Below are positions 17,113 through 26,639 of a stretch of DNA of 64,000 nucleotides, one piece after another. The position numbers and the translations under genes were made by a program. Within the stretch, counting starts at the first letter, position 1, and every line of letters starts with the position of its first letter. Source of the stretch: Comamonas sp. B21-038 (GTDB lineage: Bacteria > Pseudomonadota > Gammaproteobacteria > Burkholderiales > Burkholderiaceae_C); contig NZ_CP092462.1 of NCBI RefSeq assembly GCF_022387135.1, positions 496,001 to 560,000 on the forward strand, in the 5' to 3' direction. The notes beneath the pieces were generated by a model, which had not been told where the DNA came from, ran no database searches, and saw only the letters and a program-made list of their open reading frames with translations.

Positions 17113-18705
17113 ATGCAAAGCAAATCAAGAACCTTGGCAAGCAGTATTTATCTTGCAGCCGGGTTGTCGTTTTCAGGATTCATTCCGATGCAGGCGCATG
17201 CGGAGGTTAAGCTTACCGCGGTGATGCAGTCTGGTCTTCGGGTGCTCGATCCTGAATTGACCACAGCCTTCCTGACCCGCGACCATGCGTACATGATCTA
17301 TGACACCTTGTTGGGAGTGGACAGCCAGTTCAAGGTGCAGCCCCAAATGGCGAGCTGGACGGTGAGCAGCGACCAGAAAAGCTATACGTTCACGCTGCGC
17401 AGCGACCTCAAGTGGCATGACGGAAAGCCCGTGACCGCTGAAGACTGCATTGCATCCATTAATCGCTGGGGCTCAGTGGATGTGACTGGCCAGGTGTTGA
17501 TGAGCATGGTGCAAAGCATCAAGGCGGTAGATGACAAGTCATTCAAGGTGGAGCTCAAGCAGCCTACCACTTTGCTGCTGGATGGACTCGCCAAGATCAG
17601 TTCACGCCCCGCATTCATGATGCCCAAGCGTATCGCTGACACCCCTGCGACGGTCGCCATCACCGAGTTCATTGGGTCAGGGCCCTTCAAGTTTGCGACA
17701 TCCGAGTTCAAACCCGGTCTGAAGGCGGTCTACCTCAAGAACACCGACTATGTACCGCGCGCAGAGCCTGCGAGCTGGACTGCTGGCGGCAAGGTTGTCA
17801 ATGTGGATCGCGTGGAATGGGTCACCATGCCGGATCAGATGACCGCCGTAAACGCATTGCAGAACGGAGAAGTGGATTTCATTCAGCAAGTGCCATTTGA
17901 CCTATTGCCGATGGTGGAGAACAAACCCGGATTACAGGTTAAGGTGATAGACAAGCTTGGTAGCTGGACCTATTTCCGAATGAACCACCTGCATGCTCCT
18001 TTTGATAATAAGTTGGTGCGTCAGGCAGCCATTGCAGCGGTGAGCCAAGAGGATGTGCTCAAGGCGCTGGTAGGCAATCCCAAGTACTACAAGACTTGCG
18101 CGGCGGTGATGGGTTGCGGCAATCCGAACGGAGATAACTATGGTGCTGATTGGGTGATCCCTGGACGTATCGACAAAGCCAAAGAATTGTTGAAAGCGGC
18201 CAACTACGACGGAACGCCTGTGGTCATCCTGCAGCCAACTGACATTGCCATGTTGTCTGCGCAGCCGGTGGTTGTGGGGGCAGCTTTGCGTAAAGCGGGC
18301 TTCAATGTCAAGATGAAGACCATGGATTGGCAGACGGTCGTCACCCAACAAGGCAATCGAAAATCCCCCAATGACGGTGGCTGGAACATCTTTTCGACCT
18401 ACAGCATTCTTGCGACCAGTGGTGACCCGTTCAATAACACGACGATCGCCTCCAATGGTGAGAAGGCCTGGGCGGGTTGGCCCAATGTGCCGGAGATAGA
18501 GGCACTGCGCATGAAATATGCCCAAGTGACCGATGCGGCTGAACGCAAGCAATTGGCAGAGCAGATTCAGAAGCTGGCCATTGATGAGGGGATTGTTGCG
18601 CCGTTGGGGCAATTCCAGATTCCAGCTGCCTTTAGCAGCAAAGTCACCGATATAGTGGAAGCTCCAGTCACTCTGTATTGGGGACTGAAGAAAGCACAGA
18701 AGTAA
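17113..18705 (+). CDS. ABC transporter substrate-binding protein, Opp/Dpp type
   Basis: The 530-residue periplasmic protein of the SBP_bac_5 family has a signal peptide at residues 1-30 (ending MQAHAE). Family segments are HAYMIYDTLLGVD, YTFTLRSDLKWHDGKPVTAEDC and GSGPFKF. The large size is normal for peptide binders. It probably captures an N-acyl-D-amino acid or D-residue peptide for the permeases encoded next. It starts 69 bp after the dehydrogenase gene, the largest gap in the operon, which could hold an internal promoter or processing site. Confidence 0.9.
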   Translation: MQSKSRTLASSIYLAAGLSFSGFIPMQAHAEVKLTAVMQSGLRVLDPELTTAFLTRDHAYMIYDTLLGVDSQFKVQPQMASWTVSSDQKSYTFTLRSDLKWHDGKPVTAEDCIASINRWGSVDVTGQVLMSMVQSIKAVDDKSFKVELKQPTTLLLDGLAKISSRPAFMMPKRIADTPATVAITEFIGSGPFKFATSEFKPGLKAVYLKNTDYVPRAEPASWTAGGKVVNVDRVEWVTMPDQMTAVNALQNGEVDFIQQVPFDLLPMVENKPGLQVKVIDKLGSWTYFRMNHLHAPFDNKLVRQAAIAAVSQEDVLKALVGNPKYYKTCAAVMGCGNPNGDNYGADWVIPGRIDKAKELLKAANYDGTPVVILQPTDIAMLSAQPVVVGAALRKAGFNVKMKTMDWQTVVTQQGNRKSPNDGGWNIFSTYSILATSGDPFNNTTIASNGEKAWAGWPNVPEIEALRMKYAQVTDAAERKQLAEQIQKLAIDEGIVAPLGQFQIPAAFSSKVTDIVEAPVTLYWGLKKAQK

Positions 18706-18712
18706 GGCAATC

Positions 18713-19654
18713 ATGTTGGCTTACCTGCTACGCCGAATCGTTGCCACCATTCCCGTGATCCTGATGGTGGCGGTGGTCGTGTTCTCACTGCTGCGCCTCA
18801 CCCCTGGTGACCCGGCTGCTATCCTGGCCGGGGATGACGCCAGCGAGGAGCAACTCTCAAAAATCCGAGTCAACATGGGGCTGGACAAACCCATCCATGT
18901 TCAGTTCGCTGTGTGGATCATGCAATTGCTGCGGGGCAATTTTGGGGAGTCATTGTTGTCGGGCACTTCGGTGAGCTCCATGATCGCTGATCGGGTGGGG
19001 CCTACCGCTATGTTGGCCCTGTTCACGATCGTACTGACCCTGGTGGTGGCCATTCCCTTGGGTACGTTCGCTGCGGCCAAGCGTGGCAAGTGGATTGACC
19101 GGATGGTGATGACGGTCTCGGTGCTCGGCTTTTCGCTCCCGTCGTTCGTGATCGGCTATATGCTGATTTACTTCTTTGCGCTCAAGCTGGGATGGTTTCC
19201 GGTGCAGGGCTTTGCGCCTGAAGGCTCGGGTATCGCAAAGACCTTGCAACATCTACTGTTGCCTGCCATCGCGCTCAGTGGCTTGTACATTGCGCTTGTA
19301 GCACGCATCACGCGCAGCAGTCTGGTTGAAGTAATGGGTGAAGACTTCATTCGTACCGAGCGTGCCAAGGGTGCGAAAGAAAGCTCCATTCTGCTCAGAC
19401 AGGGTTTGCGCAATGCGGCTGTGCCCATCGTCACTGTCGTGGGTATTGGCGTTGCGTCGCTGATCACGGGCGTGGTGGTGACGGAGTCCGTCTTCAATCT
19501 GCCGGGCCTGGGTCGCCTGGTCGTTGAAGCGGTGCTGGCGCGGGACTATCCGGTCATTCAAGGGGTGACGCTGTTTTTCTCTTTCGTCTACATCCTGATC
19601 AATCTCGCAGTAGACGTGCTCTATACCGTATTCGATCCGCGCATTCGCTACTGA
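18713..19654 (+). CDS. ABC transporter permease, DppB type
   Basis: The 313-residue inner-membrane permease has six predicted helices. The N-terminus MLAYLLRRIVATIPVILMVAVVVF is typical of DppB/OppB. The EAA-like loop is near DFIRTERAKGAKESSILLRQGLRNAAVPIVT. It ends DPRIRY as in the family. It forms the heterodimeric channel with the next gene. Confidence 0.93.
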   Translation: MLAYLLRRIVATIPVILMVAVVVFSLLRLTPGDPAAILAGDDASEEQLSKIRVNMGLDKPIHVQFAVWIMQLLRGNFGESLLSGTSVSSMIADRVGPTAMLALFTIVLTLVVAIPLGTFAAAKRGKWIDRMVMTVSVLGFSLPSFVIGYMLIYFFALKLGWFPVQGFAPEGSGIAKTLQHLLLPAIALSGLYIALVARITRSSLVEVMGEDFIRTERAKGAKESSILLRQGLRNAAVPIVTVVGIGVASLITGVVVTESVFNLPGLGRLVVEAVLARDYPVIQGVTLFFSFVYILINLAVDVLYTVFDPRIRY

Positions 19655-19683
19655 TTTCGCGCGTCACAACTTGAGGTTACAAC

Positions 19684-20583
19684 ATGACGGCAGAGACAAA
19701 TTCCCTGCAGGAATCCGTTCGCACCGAGCCGCCTCGCAATCCACAAGGTTTGTGGTGGGAACGCTGGAAGCGAGAGCTGCGCAGTATTCCAGTGGCAATC
19801 GCCGCAGTGGTCTTCCTGTTGGTAGTGTGCATAGGCGTGTTCTCGCCGATGCTCATTCAGATAGATCCGGTGGAGATTGATCCATCCGCCAGACTCGCGA
19901 GCCCTTCTGCGGCGCATTGGCTTGGAACGGACAGCTTTGGCCGCGACACGTTTGCCCGGCTGTTCTATGGTGCACGTGTGTCTTTGATCATTGGCGCAGG
20001 TGCGACCTTGGCCAGTGCACTGGTCGGTATGCTGATCGGCGTGGTCGCAGGGTACTTCCGCAGTGCGGATGCCGTCATCATGCGGGTGATGGACGGCATC
20101 ATGGCCATTCCAAGCATTCTGCTGGCCATTGCCCTGGTGTCGCTCACGGGTGGAACGCTCTGGACGGTGCTGATTGCCATCATCATCCCGGAGATCCCCC
20201 GGGTGGTGCGGCTGGTGCGGGGTGTCATTCTCAGCGTGCGTGACGAGGCCTATGTGGAGGCCGCCGTCTCCATGGGCACCCGCACACCGCGCCTGTTGTG
20301 GCGGCACATGGTGCCCAGTACGCTGGCTCCGCTGGTGGTGCAAGGCACATTCATTTTCGCCTCGGCCATCCTGACGGAGGCGACCCTGAGCTTTCTGGGT
20401 GCGGGCCTGCCCAACGAAATTCCATCCTGGGGCAACATGATGGCTGACGGGCGCATGTACTTTCAGCTCAAGCCGGATTTGGTCATGTTTCCGGGCCTGA
20501 TGCTGGCCGTGACGTTGTTGTCGGTGAATGTGCTTGGTGACGTGTTCCGCGATGTCCTGGACCCACGTCTGGCTGCGAAGTGA
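19684..20583 (+). CDS. ABC transporter permease, DppC type
   Basis: The 299-residue permease of the DppC/OppC type has a cytosolic N-terminus, then membrane helices. LGTDSFGRDTFARLFYGARVSL is the family hallmark, and VRDEAYVEAAVSMGTRTPRLLWRHMVP is the loop that contacts the ATPase. It partners with the gene at 18,713. It ends 12 bp before the ATPase gene. Confidence 0.93.
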   Translation: MTAETNSLQESVRTEPPRNPQGLWWERWKRELRSIPVAIAAVVFLLVVCIGVFSPMLIQIDPVEIDPSARLASPSAAHWLGTDSFGRDTFARLFYGARVSLIIGAGATLASALVGMLIGVVAGYFRSADAVIMRVMDGIMAIPSILLAIALVSLTGGTLWTVLIAIIIPEIPRVVRLVRGVILSVRDEAYVEAAVSMGTRTPRLLWRHMVPSTLAPLVVQGTFIFASAILTEATLSFLGAGLPNEIPSWGNMMADGRMYFQLKPDLVMFPGLMLAVTLLSVNVLGDVFRDVLDPRLAAK

Positions 20584-20594
20584 GGAGATGAGTC

Positions 20595-22235
20595 GTGATT
20601 GAATCCAATAAATCAGCAGCGGCCCCGGTGTTGCAGGTGAACGATCTCTTCATCCAGACCGTGGGAGTGGAGCCCAGACAACTGGTGCGTTCAGTGAGTT
20701 TCAGCATTCATCCTGGCGAGACTTTGTGCATTGTCGGCGAATCTGGGTCTGGCAAATCGCTGACCTCGTTCGCCATCATGGGACTGTTGCCGCCGGATAG
20801 CCTGCGTTGCAGTGGTGGCGGCATTCTTCTTGAGGGGGAAGATGTTGTGCAGGCTACACCAGCGCGCTTGCGGGAACTCAGAGCCACGCGCATGTCCATG
20901 GTGTTTCAGGAGCCGATGACGGCGCTAAACCCGGTAGAGACGGTGGGGCGGCAGATTGAATCGGTGCTGCGGCTGCATACGCCGCTGCACGGTGCGGCCC
21001 GCCGCGCGCGCGTATTGGCGATGATGGCGGATGTGCATCTGCCTGAACCTGAGCGGATCTACGACTCGTACCCGCATCAGCTATCCGGTGGTCAGCGACA
21101 GCGCGTGGTGATATGCCTTGCGCTAATTCTCAAGCCGCGTTTGCTGATCGCAGATGAGCCAACGACGGCATTGGATGTGACCACGCAGAAGCAGATTCTC
21201 GCCTTGATCCGCGAGTTGCAGTTGAAGAACGATACAGCCGTGCTTTTCATCACGCACGACTTTGGCGTGGTGGCCGAAATCGCAGATCGCGTAGTGGTCA
21301 TGAAAACCGGGCAGATCGTGGAATCCGGCACGCGCGAGCAGATATTGGCCCATCCAAAGAAGGACTACACACGCATGCTGGTGTCATCGGTTCCGAGTCT
21401 GGTGCCGCCTGCGCGTGCGCGAAATGAAGAGAAGGTGGTGTTGCTGGTTGCGGGGCTGTGCAAGCGGTATGACTCGAAAAAGCTCTTCAAGCGTCGCACT
21501 GTGTTGGCTGCGGATGATGTGAATCTGCAAGTGCGTCGTGGAGAAATATTGGGTGTAGTGGGGGAGTCAGGCTCTGGCAAGTCCACGCTGGCGCGGTGTA
21601 TCGCTCGGCTTCAGGAGCCGAGTGCGGGCACTATCCAGGTTCACAACGAAGATATTGCTGCGAAAAAGGGAGAGCCCTTGCGGCAGTCACGCCGTCACAT
21701 TCAGATGGTGTTCCAGGACCCCTATCGTTCGCTGAACCCGAGGGTGCGCGTGGGTGACTCTCTCATTGAAGGCGTGACCAATTTTGGCATGTCCAAGGCC
21801 CAGGCACTGGGCAAGGCGCAAAAGCTGCTGGAACTGGTGGGCCTGAATGGTGCTGCCATGTCACGCTACCCACACCAGTTTTCAGGCGGTCAGCGCCAGC
21901 GCATCTGCATAGCGCGCGCGCTGATGCTGGAGCCCGATCTGTTGATTGCCGATGAGGCAGTTTCCGCTCTCGACGTGTCTGTACAGGCCCAGGTGCTGAG
22001 GCTGCTGGATGATGTGCGTGCCACCACGGGCATCGCCGTGCTGTTTGTGACACATGACCTGCGCGTTGCAGCACAGATCTGCGACAACATCATCGTCATG
22101 AAGCAGGGAAGGGTGGTGGAAAACGGCCCCGCGCATCAAGTGCTTACCGCACCGAGTGATGACTACACGCGGGCGCTGTTGGATGCGGCTCCGGGGCGTC
22201 ACTGGGATTTCCAGAACTTCCGTTCATTGCATTGA
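20595..22235 (+). CDS. Fused double ATPase of peptide ABC transporter (DppD-DppF type)
   Basis: The 546-residue protein holds two complete ATP-binding cassettes in one chain. Walker A motifs are GESGSGKSLTSF (about residue 54) and GESGSGKSTLAR (about 322). Signature motifs are LSGGQRQRVVICLAL and FSGGQRQRICIARAL. Walker B regions are LLIADEPTTALD and LLIADEAVSALD, with Ala replacing the usual Pro in the second. It starts at GTG (20,595) after GAGGAG; the ATG 7 bases earlier is out of frame and closes at once. It powers the two permeases encoded upstream. Confidence 0.93.
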   Translation: MIESNKSAAAPVLQVNDLFIQTVGVEPRQLVRSVSFSIHPGETLCIVGESGSGKSLTSFAIMGLLPPDSLRCSGGGILLEGEDVVQATPARLRELRATRMSMVFQEPMTALNPVETVGRQIESVLRLHTPLHGAARRARVLAMMADVHLPEPERIYDSYPHQLSGGQRQRVVICLALILKPRLLIADEPTTALDVTTQKQILALIRELQLKNDTAVLFITHDFGVVAEIADRVVVMKTGQIVESGTREQILAHPKKDYTRMLVSSVPSLVPPARARNEEKVVLLVAGLCKRYDSKKLFKRRTVLAADDVNLQVRRGEILGVVGESGSGKSTLARCIARLQEPSAGTIQVHNEDIAAKKGEPLRQSRRHIQMVFQDPYRSLNPRVRVGDSLIEGVTNFGMSKAQALGKAQKLLELVGLNGAAMSRYPHQFSGGQRQRICIARALMLEPDLLIADEAVSALDVSVQAQVLRLLDDVRATTGIAVLFVTHDLRVAAQICDNIIVMKQGRVVENGPAHQVLTAPSDDYTRALLDAAPGRHWDFQNFRSLH

Positions 22236-22256
22236 GTCACTTCTCTGGAGAAACAT

Positions 22257-23705
22257 ATGTCAGTCACTTTCGACCTTGTGATTCGCGACGTGGATGTTGT
22301 GGATGGAAGTGGTGCGCCGCGATTTCGGGCGGATGTTGCCGTAGATGGGGCGCACATTGCGCGCATTGGAGATCTGGCGGGGGTGTCGGGGCGTGAAGAA
22401 GTCCGCGCTGCAGGTTTTTGCCTTGCGCCGGGGTTCATTGACACGCACACCCACGATGATCGTGTGCTGCTATCCCATGGCGAGATGATGCCCAAGGTGA
22501 GCCAGGGGGTGACAACCGTTATCGGCGGCAACTGCGGCATATCACTGGCACCGATGCCTCGGCCTCAGTCGGTGCCCGTACCACCACTGGACCTGCTGGA
22601 TGCTGAAGGAACTTGGTATCGCTACAAGCGGTTTACGGAGTATTTCAGTGCGCTGCGCAGCCAGCCCGCGGCGACGAATTGTGCCATGCTGGTCGGACAC
22701 ACGACCTTGCGTGTGATTGAAATGGACGACGTAAACAGACCCGCATCGGCTGCCGAAATTTCCCGTATGCAAAGTCACGTGGAAGAAGCCATGGAGGCGG
22801 GAGCCATTGGCGCTTCAACGGGGCTTGCGTATGCGCCGGCGGCGTGCGCAACCACCGAGGAGGTGATTGAAGTCTGTCGTCCATTGACCTTGCACCAAGG
22901 CTTGTATTGCACACACATGAGGGATGAGGGCGACACGGTGATGGAGTCACTGGAGGAATCATTCCTTATCGGTCGCGCTCTTCAGGTTCCCGTACTGATC
23001 TCGCATCACAAGGTCGTGGGTCAGGCAAATTTTGGACGCTCGGAGGAAACGCTACAGCTCATTGCCGAGCAAATGCAAAAGCAGCCTGTCTGTCTGGATT
23101 GCTATCCCTATGAAGCATCGTCCACCATACTGACCCTGAAGCTGCTCAATGCCTCCAAGCGTACCGTGGTGACCTGGTCCCGTTCGCTGCCGGAGTTCGC
23201 GGGAAGAGACCTTGATGATGTGGCGAGTGTGTTGGGGTGTAGCAGGGAAGAGGCCGTCACCAGGCTCCAACCCGCGGGAGCTGTCTATTTCCGCATGGAA
23301 GACCGTGACGTGAACCGTATTCTCAAGTTTGAGGAGACCATGATCGGCTCTGACGGTTTGCCGCACGACGAAGTGCCGCATCCGCGCCTTTGGGGCACGT
23401 TCCCGCGTGTACTTGGACATTACAGCCGGGACATGGGGCTGTTTCCATTGGAGAAAGCAGTACACAAGATGACCGGCTTGAGCGCGACGCGCTTCGGTCT
23501 GGCTGGCCGCGGTTTTTTGCGCGAGGGGTATGCGGCAGACATGGTACTCTTCAATCCGCTGACGGTGGCTGACCAGGCAACGTTCGAGCACCCCATGCGA
23601 CCAGCGATGGGAATCAACACGGTATGGACCAATGGAGCGCCAGTATGGCGAAATTCGAGCACAACAGGCAAGCGGCCTGGTCATCTGCTTCGTCGTACGG
23701 CCTGA
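22257..23705 (+). CDS. N-acyl-D-amino-acid deacylase (D-aminoacylase)
   Basis: The 482-residue amidohydrolase-superfamily enzyme has the metal-binding THTHDD (His64, His66), the bridging Cys of GGNCGIS (Cys93), later His residues in YCTHMRDEG and LISHHKVVG, and the catalytic Asp in IGSDGLPH. Length and motifs fit D-aminoacylases, which hydrolyse N-acyl-D-amino acids to the D-amino acid. It has no signal peptide, so it acts after import. It is the last gene of the operon; a 12-bp IS terminus (23,709-23,720) follows directly after its stop codon. Confidence 0.88.
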   Translation: MSVTFDLVIRDVDVVDGSGAPRFRADVAVDGAHIARIGDLAGVSGREEVRAAGFCLAPGFIDTHTHDDRVLLSHGEMMPKVSQGVTTVIGGNCGISLAPMPRPQSVPVPPLDLLDAEGTWYRYKRFTEYFSALRSQPAATNCAMLVGHTTLRVIEMDDVNRPASAAEISRMQSHVEEAMEAGAIGASTGLAYAPAACATTEEVIEVCRPLTLHQGLYCTHMRDEGDTVMESLEESFLIGRALQVPVLISHHKVVGQANFGRSEETLQLIAEQMQKQPVCLDCYPYEASSTILTLKLLNASKRTVVTWSRSLPEFAGRDLDDVASVLGCSREEAVTRLQPAGAVYFRMEDRDVNRILKFEETMIGSDGLPHDEVPHPRLWGTFPRVLGHYSRDMGLFPLEKAVHKMTGLSATRFGLAGRGFLREGYAADMVLFNPLTVADQATFEHPMRPAMGINTVWTNGAPVWRNSSTTGKRPGHLLRRTA

Positions 23706-23708
23706 GTC

Positions 23709-23720
23709 GGCGTTGTTGCA
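23709..23720. mobile_element. Vestigial IS terminus
   Basis: GGCGTTGTTGCA, the first 12 bases of the terminal repeat of the flanking IS, stands alone 4 bp after the D-aminoacylase stop codon and 76 bp before the complete IS copy. It may be the trace of an earlier insertion. Confidence 0.4.
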
Positions 23721-23795
23721 CTACAGGGAGTTCCCATGAATGCAAGCACTGGCCGGAATTCTTTTGACAAACAAGCATGTCCGATTGGTCAAGAC

Positions 23796-24828
23796 GGCGT
23801 TGTTGCATAAATCGGCCATAGGCCGAGGTATCCCCGGCCCCAGAGCATTTATGCAGCAGCGACCGTCAGGGGCGTGCCCAGCGCGGTAAATTGATTGAGG
23901 ATAGATGCACGGATATTGAGCTCGGCGACCTGCCGCTCAAACGTCCTGGCCATCACTTTCTCGCCCAGGCGCTTGAAGCAATTCATCTTGGTCTCCACCA
24001 GTGACCTTCGGTGGTATCCACTCCAGCGTTTCCAGATAGCCCGCCCCAACTGCCTGCACGCCTTGACTGCCTCATTGCGATGAGCAAACGCTAGGCCTTT
24101 GCGTAGCTTCGCTCCTTTGCGCGGCGGGATGACGGGTATGGCTCCCCGCAGGTAGCAGGCCTCATGTACATCTTTGGTGTCATAGGCCCCATCACCGGTA
24201 AAGCTGACTACCTGTTCATGGCTGGGGATTTGGTCCAGCAGGACAGCGGCCATGGGCGAGTCGCCCACTTCATTGGTGGTCACAGCAATGGCCCGAATCT
24301 GCATTGTCTGGGCATCAATACCCAGATGCACCTTGCGCCACTGGCGGCGGCGCTCTGCGCCGTGCTTCTTGGTCTTTCACTCACCTTCGCCCAGGAACTT
24401 GATGCCCGTGGAGTCAGCCAGCATATGCAAGCCCTTGGTGCTTGCCTTGTAGTGAACTTGCACCTCCAAGCTCTTTTGCCTGCGGCACACGGTGCTGTAG
24501 TCGGGAGCGCTCCATGGCAGGCCCGCCATACGCAATAGAGACTGCACCAGGCCCAGCGTCTGGCGCAAGGGCTGGCCAAACAAGCATTTTGTTGGTCAGG
24601 CAAAACTGGATGGCCGCATCTGAGAACTTCTGGCAACGACCACGCTTGCCTGTGGGCGGGGCCAGCCACTGCATGTCCCTATCGAGCCAGATGGTCAGGT
24701 CCCCACGCGCCTTCAACGCTGCGTTGTACGCCTTCCAGTTCGTTGTGCGGTATTTGTCCCGACCCCAGCTCGTCTCTCTCATCTCCCTAGCCTACCGCAG
24801 CTCAGGCCTGGATTTGTGCAACAACGCC
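23796..24828 (-). mobile_element. IS5-family (IS903-type) element, right copy, defective
   Basis: The 1,033-bp element is inverted relative to the left copy, with terminal repeats GGCGTTGTTGCATAAAT and TTTGTGCAACAACGCC. The C-terminal 160 codons are identical to the left copy, while the N-terminal part has diverged. No target-site duplication is seen. Confidence 0.85.
23849..24782 (-). pseudogene. IS903-type DDE transposase, broken (right)
   Basis: The N-terminal reading frame starts at 24,782 (MRETSWGRDKYRTTNWKAYN). It is intact through DAAIQFCLTNK, then shifts frame near 24,585, and the second frame meets the same TGA-for-Trp lesion as the left copy (GEGE then stop). The C-terminal 160-residue segment is identical to the left one. 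The frameshift is at a different place from the left copy's, so the shared stop is older than the separate frameshifts or was spread by gene conversion. Confidence 0.85.
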
Positions 24829-24962
24829 GTATCGAACAGTCGAATTGATTATTGGAATTTAAGGCTGACTCCGATGGTCATGCGTGGCTAAACGGAGTTG
24901 ATTTTGCTTTTCCTCTTTGTTTATTATTTATTTTACTGAAAGGTGTTCAATTGAAGAGGCTT

Positions 24963-26003
24963 TTATTTGTCGCGTGAGGCGATAAGTGCGCGGATTGATT
25001 GCTCAAGTTGATAAGCGTTGTTGCTAACTTGAGTCCATTCGGTCGGATCGCTATTGTGCATGGCAATCATTTCTTTCAGCTTTAGTGGTAGCTTTGGAAT
25101 AGTTGCTAAAGGAGTGCGTGTGCTTAGAGCGACTATTGAAGGATTATTTGCTAGTTGATTGCAGCAATCAACTATCCAGCGGGTATATCCAGCAACAAAT
25201 TCTGGGGGAGGGCTATGCATGTGAGAAGTGGCTCTGCTCATGCTTTCCGCAAGAAGTAAAGATGTTGCATATACTCTTAGCGCATGGCGGTCATACCGAC
25301 GACAGACAAATGCCAATCTACTATTTATAAGTCTACCTCTCACTGACCAGCGCCGCGAAGACTCTGCTTCATTGACTGCCGCTCGAAGAGCAGAGAGAGA
25401 GTCGGAAGCTATTGCTAATTGACCCATTGCATTCTCTGTAGCTTTCGCATCCATTGTCTCACAGGACTTTACGACAAGATCAAGGCCATTTGATATCTGC
25501 TTCAGAAATACTTTAGAGGCTCGCTCCATATCCTTTAGAGGATCTGATGTAAACAATACTTGACTGAATAACAATCCGACTGATGCGCCCATTAATACGT
25601 CTAGCATGCGTGTTCCTCCAGCGCTGGATGGGCCCATTGCCAACACTAATATCATAGAGACGCCTGACTGTATTGGTACCATAGGTACCGGCCCGATTGC
25701 GGAGCCTAGCAGAACTGAAGTAAAGATGCCAATGGCGAGTCTTGCCAGTGGATGCGCATCCGGAATTTGCCAGAGTAGTTCACCCAAAGCTATTCCGAGC
25801 GTACAACCTATTAGTAGATTAGTTGTTTGTTTAAGGTGACTCGGAACGCCAGGCGCAAGACATACTACAGCTGTAACAACAGCAAACGTAGGGTGTTGAT
25901 GACCAAAAATTTGCTGTGACAGATACCATGATAAAGCGCAAGCCATGGAGGCTGCGAGTGCATCTCTACTAGCCAGCCTACTTCGAGCGGGCAATGTCGT
26001 CAT
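24963..26003 (-). CDS. FUSC/ArAE-family membrane transporter
   Basis: The 346-residue protein has an N-terminal block of about five to six membrane helices (residues ~15-150) with the family segment HPTFAVVTAVVCLAPGVPSHLKQTTNLLIGCTLG. A soluble helical C-terminal region follows. It resembles the aromatic acid exporter (FUSC) family. The start is set at MTTLPAR (26,003) with AAGGA just upstream; the open frame continues 72 codons further without family-like sequence. It is more AT-rich than the operon to its left and stands alone between the IS and repeat R7, as another single-gene module. Confidence 0.8.
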   Translation of the reverse strand: MTTLPARSRLASRDALAASMACALSWYLSQQIFGHQHPTFAVVTAVVCLAPGVPSHLKQTTNLLIGCTLGIALGELLWQIPDAHPLARLAIGIFTSVLLGSAIGPVPMVPIQSGVSMILVLAMGPSSAGGTRMLDVLMGASVGLLFSQVLFTSDPLKDMERASKVFLKQISNGLDLVVKSCETMDAKATENAMGQLAIASDSLSALRAAVNEAESSRRWSVRGRLINSRLAFVCRRYDRHALRVYATSLLLAESMSRATSHMHSPPPEFVAGYTRWIVDCCNQLANNPSIVALSTRTPLATIPKLPLKLKEMIAMHNSDPTEWTQVSNNAYQLEQSIRALIASRDK

Positions 26004-26309
26004 AGTCCTTAGTAGCCATTGACGTATTAGAAATTTATTTTGCAAAAATCTTCCTTTGTGCCAGTGGCATTTGGGTAACATAGTACTATGTGGGGGTAAA
26101 TATCTATGGCAAATCAATGCTGTGATAGTATTGCCTGATAGGTATCTCATTTGGATGTAATCAACCGACTGGTTTGCACTTCTGGGTAAGTCTGCACGTT
26201 CAGGCTTCCGAAATAACATACATCCCGTCGGGCTGTGGACGGGTATGAGATCGAAGTTTTCACTCCCGGAGTGCTAGTTCATTTCGCTAATGTTAGCCTC
26301 TCTGAGCCT

Positions 26310-26433
26310 CGGCATCCGAGGTGGTACCTAGGCAATTTTCTCGGGTGTTCGGACCATCGGGGTAGCGGCTAAGTGTCGCGCGCTGTGCTTTGGTACCTCA
26401 CCGTGCATCTTCGGGGCTACCGCGGTTTGATGG
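26310..26433 (+). repeat. 124-bp repeat, mosaic copy R7
   Basis: Exactly 124 bp. The left and middle parts are closest to R3 (shared block CGCGCGCTGTGCTTTGG). From GGTACCTCACCG on it is identical to R4, and the identity runs into the duplicated module. The core reads GGACCATCGGGGTAGCGGC. Confidence 0.8.
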
Positions 26434-26572
26434 TTCCCGAGGTTGAACTCCAATGTCGGCCCTGGCGCATCTGTCCTAGCTATGTTTTGCGTCCTGCAGC
26501 TGGTCTATTCCGTGACTATAAGGGTCATGGCCGCATGTCCATTAGCATGCCTTACGTCCAGGAGGCATTCAG

Positions 26573-26623
26573 ATGGGTAGGTCGATTGCCTGTAGAGGCG
26601 CAACTACAATACGGGGCTCATAG
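26573..26623 (+). CDS. Possible 16-residue leader ORF, second copy
   Basis: Identical to 10,183-10,233, with AGGAGG 7 bases upstream of ATG, and again ending 16 bases before the YjdM/PhnA-like start. It is part of the duplicated module, so its conservation is not independent evidence. Confidence 0.35.
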   Translation: MGRSIACRGATTIRGS

Positions 26624-26639
26624 CTCATAAAAATTCATA

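Larger units (their letters stand above)
11389..24828. mobile_element. Composite-transposon-like segment with D-amino acid catabolic operon
   Basis: Two inverted copies of the same IS flank an 11.4-kb single-direction operon: unknown protein, TetR, ThDP enzyme, D-amino acid dehydrogenase, five-domain Opp-type transporter and D-aminoacylase. It interrupts repeat R6 of the island. The 9-bp sequences at the outer ends (GCTGTGCTG and GTATCGAAC) do not match, so either the ends have been rearranged or the copies arrived separately. Both transposases are broken, so it is probably now immobile without help in trans. Confidence 0.7.

Noticed and set aside
11380-24837. 9-bp target duplication around the composite segment
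   Set aside because: Outer flanks GCTGTGCTG and GTATCGAAC do not match, nor do the flanks of either single IS.
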